64,000 nt of DNA. Source: Limonium bicolor (lineage: Eukaryota > Streptophyta > Magnoliopsida > Caryophyllales > Plumbaginaceae). Shown piece after piece: positions 57,807 through 64,000 of this stretch (position 1 is the first letter of the stretch; every line of letters starts with the position of its first letter). The DNA is taken from contig CM041776.1 in the NCBI GenBank assembly GCA_023374045.1, forward strand, positions 284,531,873-284,595,872, written 5' to 3'. Below the pieces are notes generated by a model, which ran no database searches, was not told where the DNA came from, and saw only the letters and a list, made by a program, of their open reading frames with translations. The position numbers were made by a program, and so were the translations under genes.

Positions 57807-58667
57807 AGATATGCATCTTCAAGTTGGACAATGTAATATACATAGCAGCATGCAATTGTAATACTTAGAAAACCCTTTTTTTTAATTTCGTTTTCCCGTG
57901 AAACTCAAATACTGTATACGCGAGCTATAGCTTCTTCTTTTGCTATGTTGTTGAATTCAAATGTCCGGTCATTGTTATTGTTACGTGTAGTCCTGTAATC
58001 TGCGATACTTTCTATTGTCTATCAATAAAGTTTCAGACCAGAGTCTAAGAAAAAAGACCCTACTACTAGATACTGTAGTTTCCTCACCGTTCGTCCATCT
58101 TCTCTCTACCTGTTCAATTCCATACCAATTTTAAGGCTACTTTTCCTCTTATATCGGCCGTGAGCGAATTATACAACAAGGTGGGTGTCGTGAGATATAA
58201 AATCCCTCTTTGACATCCAAAACATGTCTGGCAGCCTGTCATGCTAGTTTCTCTGATCAACTAATTCCCACATGTAAAAACCCTCTTTTTCCTACACATA
58301 CGGAATGGATTTTCCATGCTTGTGCCACCAACATCAGAGTTGGTTTGGTTCACTTGCAAGGAAAGTGAAATGCTTGGTCACTACTGAATTCTTCGGCGTT
58401 GTCGCTTCCACTTGATGCCATCAATATAGACGCATGCGAGTAATATATAACCATCACAGCAAGTGATAAATTTGGTCAAAATTCTCATATGGTTCGAACC
58501 AAACTTCAACTAATTTAAATTTGTCCGCACAAGCATAGTATTTTTTCCCCATTTTTGATAAATAGCCGGGAAACCAGCAAATAGACAAAATTGTGACTCT
58601 ATTAATTGGAGTCTTTGTGGCCGTTACAAAGTATAAGACAAGCCTAGCTCAAAGTGGGTAACAACAA

Positions 58668-58718
<51 letters not shown>

Positions 58719-58992
58719 GCCCCAAATTAGAATTTGCTTTACTACTGATAAATCAAGAATTACCATGTTTGATTGTCAACTACCAAGAAGAATTGGTTTG
58801 ATGGCGAGAGAGAAGTACAAAGTGAATAAGATGGACGTGACTCAACTGTATTGATCTGGTGCAGATTTGGGGCTTATTTATACAGCAAAGAAATGAAGAA
58901 AATGAAAAATAATGTAAGGAAAGCAATAAAGAGAGAAAGATTACAAAACCAAAGAATCCGAACCGCAGAAGCACCAATTTTAAGTAGGAAAA
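57807..58992. other. 3' flank of catalase 2
   Basis: AATAAA at 58024-58029 is a plausible polyadenylation signal, about 220 bp after the stop. Beyond it no gene is supported; the minus ORF at 58780-59034 overlaps the LTR and has no domain. GAAAA at 58988-58992 would be the target duplication of the chromovirus. Confidence 0.5.
58677..58715. repeat. AT dinucleotide microsatellite
   Basis: An uninterrupted (AT)n run of nearly 20 units, between the 3' flank of catalase 2 and the chromovirus. Confidence 0.95.
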
Positions 58993-59232
58993 TGTTAGAG
59001 TAAAAAGGTAGGAGAGACACGGGAGGTAATTCAATGAATAACTTCTCTATTATTTAAGGCTATAATGCCGGCTCCAGGATAGAGCAGAGAGAAGGTCCAG
59101 CCCAAACCACCCTCGCGGGCGAGCTCTACCAAATAAACGATCACAAGATGATCGATGCCCTTTCCTATAGCACTGCCTAATATTTATACTCTATACCCTT
59201 TACTACGATACCCCTGATAACAACTTCTAACA
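58993..59232 (-). repeat. 3' LTR of the chromovirus
   Basis: 240 bp with matching ends TGTTAGA and TCTAACA. On the minus strand it contains TATAAATA (59181-59188 read in reverse) as its likely promoter. No purine tract is obvious at its inner edge, which is unusual. Confidence 0.85.
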
Positions 59233-59277
59233 ACCAAAAAGTGACAGCACTCACACCAAGGAATATTCTAACCAACT

Positions 59278-59823
59278 CTAGACACCCGCACTCCTACGCT
59301 GGTACACCTGCCAGCTAGGATCATTACCGTTACTAACAACAGTCTCCCCCCTTCCACAAGCCTTGTCCACAAGGCTTGAATAAGGAAACTGAGCTCGGAA
59401 ATCAGCACAAGTAATCCAGGAGGCATCCTCAGGAGCGCGATTGGCCCACCGGATCAGCAAGTGGTGACAAGGATGACCCCGAGGTCGAACCTGAACCGCC
59501 AAGATATCCTCTGGCTCGAACACAGGCACTTCAGCACCTAATCCCTCGGGCAGAGATGGAGAGACCGGATGTTGACCCACTACCCGTTTCAGCTGAGAAA
59601 TATGAAAAACAGGATGCACCCGGGAGGACGGTGGAAGCTCCAACTTGTAAGAGACGGCACTGATTTTGGCCAGGATTTTAAAAGGCCCATAGTAACGTGG
59701 AGAGAGTTTAGGATTAATCCGAGCTGAAACCGAGGCTTGACGATAGGGACGTAGCTTCAAGAAGACCATATCCCCCACCTGAAATTCAAGTTCACGCCGG
59801 TGTTTATTTGCTGAGGCTGACAT
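59278..59823 (-). pseudogene. Chromovirus integrase C-terminus with chromodomain-like end
   Basis: Open frame of 181 residues. The first part, FQVGDMVFLKLRPYRQASV and YYGPFKILAKISAVSYKLEL, is the GPY/F-type C-terminal integrase module. The later part, FEPEDILAVQVRPRGHPCHH with LLIRWANRAPEDASW, fits a chromodomain of the diverged type found in plant chromoviruses, thought to guide insertion to particular chromatin. The frame is separated from the integrase core by frame changes around 59830-59900. Confidence 0.85.
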
Positions 59824-60830
59824 CCGCTGCTGAGCGCGAGTCAGATTAAAGTGCAGCTGTATATTTTAGCTCTGTCAGAATGAGCAGCTGCCACTTCTGC
59901 CACTCTGAATTCTCCAGGGAGATACTGAGTTAATGAAGGGGGAGAGCGACCATACACAGCCTCAAATGGTGTCATGCCCGCAGCCATGTGGAAATTGGTA
60001 TTATACCAAAATTCGGCCTAGTGCAACCACTTGCCCCACTGTTTGGGCTGTTCTGAGGCAAAGCATCGCAGATAGGTGCCCACACACCGGTTCACCACCT
60101 CTGTCTGGCCGTCTGTTTCGGGATGGTAGGAGCTACTCATTTTCAGCTTGGTTCCCTGTGATGCAAAAAATTCTTTCCAGAAACAGCTGAGGAAGACCGG
60201 ATCCCGATCACTGACTATTGACCGTGGGACACCATGTAGTTTGACTATTTCCTTGGCAAACAAATCCGCAACAATCTTAGCAGTGTAAGGGTGTCGTAAG
60301 CCCAGAAAATGCCCATACTTGCTCAGGCGGTCAATCACCACCAGAATGCAGTCCATCCCGTGCGACTTTGGAAGGCCACTTATAAAGTCGAGGGAGATGT
60401 CTTCCCAGATTGCAGTTGGCACGGGTAAAGGTTGCAACAGACCCGTCGGGGATAGGGTTTCATATTTGTTACGTTGGCACACCAAACATTCAGCCACAAA
60501 CCTCTGGACATGCCGCATCATTCCAGGCCAATAGAGATTGGCTGCAAGCCTTCGATAGGTGCGGTAAGCTCCAGAATGTCCCCCTACCGGGGTAGAGTGA
60601 AATTCCTCCAGCAGCTTCGGAATCCATGGAGAGGAGGGGCTCACCACCAGTTTCCCCTTATGGTATAAGGCCCCTTGGACCAGCTGATAATGTGGACGGC
60701 TGTTTGGATCTTTAGCCAAGTCTTCCAAAATCTGGTGAAACATTGGATCTGCTTGAACTTCCTGGATAATAGCGGCTGCCTCAGGCCACACAGGAATTGA
60801 CACCATACTTAATTCCTGCTCTTCTCCCAT
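59824..60830 (-). pseudogene. Chromovirus integrase core
   Basis: The zinc-binding part is HSTPVGGHSGAYRTYRRL and CLVCQRNK. The catalytic core shows WEDISLDFISGLPKSHG (first Asp), IVSDRDPVFLSCFWKEFF (second Asp) and SSSYHPETDGQTEVVNR (Glu of the DDE set), so all three acidic residues can be seen. A TAG replaces the Trp codon after GKWLH near 60017. The frame resumes with AEFWYNTNFHMAAGMTPFEA and breaks near 59870. Confidence 0.92.
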
Positions 60831-60851
60831 GCGAGACAGGGCATCCGCAGC

Positions 60852-63074
60852 TCAGTTAGAATGGCCAGATTTATATTCAATATCAAAGTCGTATCCTAAG
60901 AGCTTCGCCAACCAGTTCTGCTGAGCTGGAGTGGAGATCGGCTGTCGGAGCAAGTGGCGTAGGCTGCTGTGATTTGTCCTAACAGTGAACTTCCGGCCAA
61001 TTAAATAAGGCCGCCAGTGTTGTATGGCCAAGACCAGAGCCATCAATTCTTTTTCATATGTGGATTTAGTTAATGCTCTCCCGCGCAATCCCCTGCTGAA
61101 ATAGGCTAAAGGTCTGCCATGTTGCATCAGAACCGCGCCTATGCCTGCACCAGAAGCATCACACTCTAACACAAACGGAAACTCAAAATCTGGAAGAGAA
61201 AGTACCGGGGCCGAAGTGATTGCTTGCTGTAGGTGCTCAAAAGCGATTTGTGCCTCCTCAGTCCAACGAAAAGGATGGGAATTCTCTTTTCTGAGCAACG
61301 CAGTAAGAGGTTGAGCAATGCTGCCATACCCTTTGATGAATTTGCGGTAATACCCGGTCAATCCGAGGAATCCACGAAGGGCTTTAGTAGACCGGGGTGT
61401 TGGCCACTGCAGTACACTAGATACTTTGGACGGGTCCATAGAGACTCCTTCATGCGATATTATGTGCCCCAGATAGTCGATGGACTGCTGTCCAAAACAA
61501 CATTTCTTCCGATTTGCAAAAAACTGACCATCAGACAGACAACGCAGGGCAGTGCCTATATGTTTCAGATGCTTACTCCAAGTACTGCTGTAAATCAGGA
61601 TGTCGTAAAAAAAAACAAGAACAAACCTGCGCAGAAAGGGCCGGAACAACTCATTCATGGCAGCCTGAAAAGTTGCCGGGGCATTAGTGAGCCCAAACGG
61701 CATGACCAAAAATTCATAATGCCCGGAATGAGTGCGAAAGGCTGTTTTGTGAACGTCATCCCTGGCCACCCTTATTTGATGGTACCCAGCCCGCAGGTCG
61801 ATTTTGGAGAAAAATCGGGCTCCATGTAGCTCATCCAATAGCTCTTGAATAACCGGAATGGGATAGCGATCAGGAACTGTGACTTTGTTAAGCGCCCTAT
61901 AATCAACGCAAAACCGCCAACTTCCATCCTTCTTTTTGACAAGTAACACAGGGCTAGAGAAAGGACTTGTACTATATTGAATAATACCAGCTGAAAGCAT
62001 TTCAGAAACAAGTCGCTCAATCTCTCCCTTCTGTAGGTGACCATAACGGTAAGGCCGCACATTAACATCAGTCGTGCCAGGCAAGAGAGGGATGCGGTGG
62101 TCAATGGTCCTCTCTGGGGGTAAGGCAGTTGGGGAAGCAAAAACAGATGCAAATTGTTGCAGTAAAGCAGTCAAATCCGGCGGTAACGACTCCTGTTGCT
62201 GCGGTGGAGATTGAATGACCCCAATATTCCATAATAACAAGGCGTGATCGTCCTCACTGAACGGAACTGTTTCCACCGAATGAAAAGAAATAGCAGTTTT
62301 AGTGAGGGAGGAGTCACCTGTCAAAAGAACCTTCTGCCCTTCCCAGTTGAACTCCATCGTCAGATTGCCCCAGTTAGAAATCACGTCCCCCAAGCGTTTA
62401 AGCCATGCCATACCCAGTATGATATCCACCCCGCGTAAAGGAAAACGAAACCCATCCAACGACATGGAAAATTGCCCAAAATCAATCAGCAGCCCTTCAC
62501 AAATTCCATTGGAAAGCATACGTGACCCGTCACCCAATCGAACCCCAAAAGGCTTGGTAGGAGATAAAGAAAGGCTTAATTCCTCAATCAGCGAAGTAGC
62601 CACAAAATTATGGCTGGCGCCACTATCGACCATAAGAATGATGTCACGGCCGGCGAGTTTGCCACGGAGTTTCATCGTTTCAGGCTGGTCAAAACCTTCA
62701 GTCGATGAGAGGGGAAGATCGAGGAGGAATAGAGCAGTAGTGGAGTCAGGTTGGGCGGTATTACCATCGGTGGGGCCATCCATTTGAAAATTATCCGTTG
62801 CTGTTGCATCCATGGAAAAAACCGTAGGCGACAATTCCTCATCCTCAGCCAGAATGAGAGTGCGGAGTCCTCTATTGGGGCACTGATGAGTCGGGGAGTA
62901 TGGCTGTCGACAGCGAAAACAAAGTCCTCGAGCCCGTAGATCGGCATACTCATGGTAGGTGTTTGGGCGGACGGTGCGAGTACGGCTGATGCCCGCGTCG
63001 GTGGAGCCTGGGCGTGATGGGGAGGGTGATGACGAAACGGAAGGCATGGGCTTACCAGCAGTTGGGCTCGACAA
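60852..63074 (-). pseudogene. Chromovirus zinc knuckle, protease, RT and RNase H
   Basis: 740-codon open frame. Zinc knuckle CFRCRQPYSPTHQC at 52-65, protease LMVDSGASHNF with Asp150, RT blocks FCVDYRALNKVTVPDRYPIP and FFSKIDLRAGYHQI, RNase H LECDASGAGIGAVL and YEKELMALV. The RT active-site block reads VLVFFYDILIYSS where FFDD is expected: residue 490 is Tyr (codon at 61605-61607) in place of the first catalytic Asp of the pair. A TGA after KSGHSN separates it from the ADALSR segment. The long intact frame suggests a fairly young element. Confidence 0.93.
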
Positions 63075-63174
63075 AACAGAAGAGTGAGATTGGGGCCCAA
63101 GGGATTTGGGAGGAAAAGGGAAGGACGAATTTGGACGTAGGTCAGAAGAAGTTGGGCCCTGGGATTTAGACTGT

Positions 63175-63991
63175 GGTTTCTCCGCTCGATGACCCAGGCC
63201 AAAATGGGGTATGTGTGGGTCGTAGCCGACGGTTGTCCAGTATCCACACCATTAATGGTGTCCAGTTCGCGCTCTCCTTCCCGGGCCAAGTTCATAGTGC
63301 GATAAATATCCACCACCTCGTGAGACCGGATGCGGATCCGTATTTCTTCTCGTAACCCATTTAAGAAAAACCCAATATACTGAGATTCTGAAAGATCAGC
63401 AACACAGGAAGAACGGGCGATAAAATCGTCAATGTACGATGAAACTGTCCCCCACTGTCGAACTGCAGCGAGTGCTTCGTAAGGGTTCACTGCGATCTGA
63501 GAGGCAAAGCGCTGGAGCAACTCAGATTTCAGGTCCTTCCATGATAAATCTGGCCGGCGTTGCTGCAACCAGCGACTCCAATGAAGAGCCGGTCCTTCCA
63601 TACAGACGAGGGCCCAGCGAATTTTCATCTGATCCGTTGTGCCCTGGAGCGAGAAGTAGTGCTCTGCCTTGGCGAGCCAGGAGAGAGGATCATCCCCAGA
63701 AAAAACTGGAAGTTCCACCTTCTTGGTGGTGATGAAAGAGCGTGTGTCACCAGGACCAGCGCCCTCCGTCGAGCCCGAACCGGAGGCAGATAAGGATTGT
63801 TCGTGATGGACCGACAAGGAGGCCAGCATCTGCTCAATTCGCTGCAACTGACCTTGGAACTGATCAACCTTGTGCCCAGTAAGCGTAATCTCTTCACGAA
63901 GAGCCGCCGTGGCGCGATCCCCCCGTTCCAACCCTTTCTCCAACGTTTCCAATCGAGCCTCCATGCGTGTGTTGGCCATACGCACGCGCAC
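63175..63991 (-). pseudogene. Chromovirus gag
   Basis: Starts MRVRMANTRMEARLETLEKG, an N-terminal coiled-coil-like segment (residues 1-60), then the gag core VELPVFSGDDPLSWLAKAEH, ALVCMEGPALHWSRWL and QWGTVSSYIDDFIARSS. Near 63205 the frame must shift by one base to join the zinc-knuckle frame of pol, at a run of four T (sense C-C-A-T-T-T-T-G-G). The continuation of the gag frame beyond that point to 62672 is a shadow of pol. Plant chromoviruses usually have gag and pol in one frame. Confidence 0.88.
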
Positions 63992-64000
63992 CGCACCAAG

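Larger units (their letters stand above)
58993..64000 (-). mobile_element. Ty3/gypsy chromovirus, 3' part, running off the window
   Basis: On the minus strand: gag, zinc knuckle, protease, reverse transcriptase, RNase H, integrase, a chromodomain-like C-terminus and a 3' LTR at 58993-59232. RT before integrase defines Ty3/gypsy; the C-terminal chromodomain places it among chromoviruses. The 5' LTR and leader lie beyond 64000. At least one gag-pol frameshift, two in-frame stops and a changed RT active site make it inactive. Confidence 0.95.

Noticed and set aside
58487..58502. GGTTCGAACC, resembling a tRNA T-loop
   Set aside because: A lone palindrome with no A box or acceptor stem around it.

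Overview
The window looks like nuclear DNA of a flowering plant, most likely a eudicot. It is AT-rich, its genes are split by GT-AG introns, and most of its length is transposable-element debris of typically plant families. Only four host genes are well supported, all on the + strand: two receptor-like cytoplasmic kinases (9.4-11.2 kb and 27.6-29.7 kb) and two neighbouring peroxisomal catalases (49.3-51.4 kb and 54.4-57.8 kb). A small two-exon ORF at 38.5-38.9 kb has no recognisable family and may belong to a transposon.

Layout. 1-4.5 kb: two diverged copies of a long Ty3/gypsy-type LTR (minus strand), separated by a tandem array of hairpin units. 4.5-8.3 kb: CACTA-like, SINE-like, LTR-like and LINE remnants. 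9.4-11.2 kb: kinase 1, with a GC-AG intron. 12.4-14.8 kb: a LINE remnant with ORF1 joined to the ORF2 tail, then a probable solo LTR. About 16-25 kb: a Tat/Athila-like gypsy fragment, interrupted by a complete Ty1/copia element (19301-24913, TSD CTACA), itself interrupted by a non-autonomous hAT element (22073-22675, TSD TTTCTACA). 25.3-26.4 kb: an AT-rich minisatellite. 27.6-29.7 kb: kinase 2. 30.7-31.6 kb: a hAT element with perfect 13-bp ends and 8-bp TSD. 32-34 kb: LINE, copia and CACTA-like pieces. 34.1-35.9 kb: an unexplained GC-rich block. 36.7-39.5 kb: a CACTA-like region holding a 5'-truncated LINE and the small ORF. 39.7-40.6 kb: a MITE-like element. 42.4-48.3 kb: a family of giant inverted-repeat elements with 30-bp sub-repeats, plus a LINE whose 5' half is inverted. 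49.3-57.8 kb: the catalase pair. 59-64 kb: the 3' part of a chromovirus on the minus strand, running off the window.

How the genes work together: the kinases belong to the RLCK-VII/PBL class, which relays signals from cell-surface receptors. The catalases remove hydrogen peroxide in peroxisomes. Nothing in the sequence links the two pairs. The catalases are same-strand duplicates; the upstream copy lacks three introns that the downstream copy has. Both contain single-base indels in otherwise conserved exons, so they are either recent pseudogenes or carry consensus errors. No CRISPR, operon or other prokaryotic feature was seen, and no tRNA or rRNA gene could be supported.
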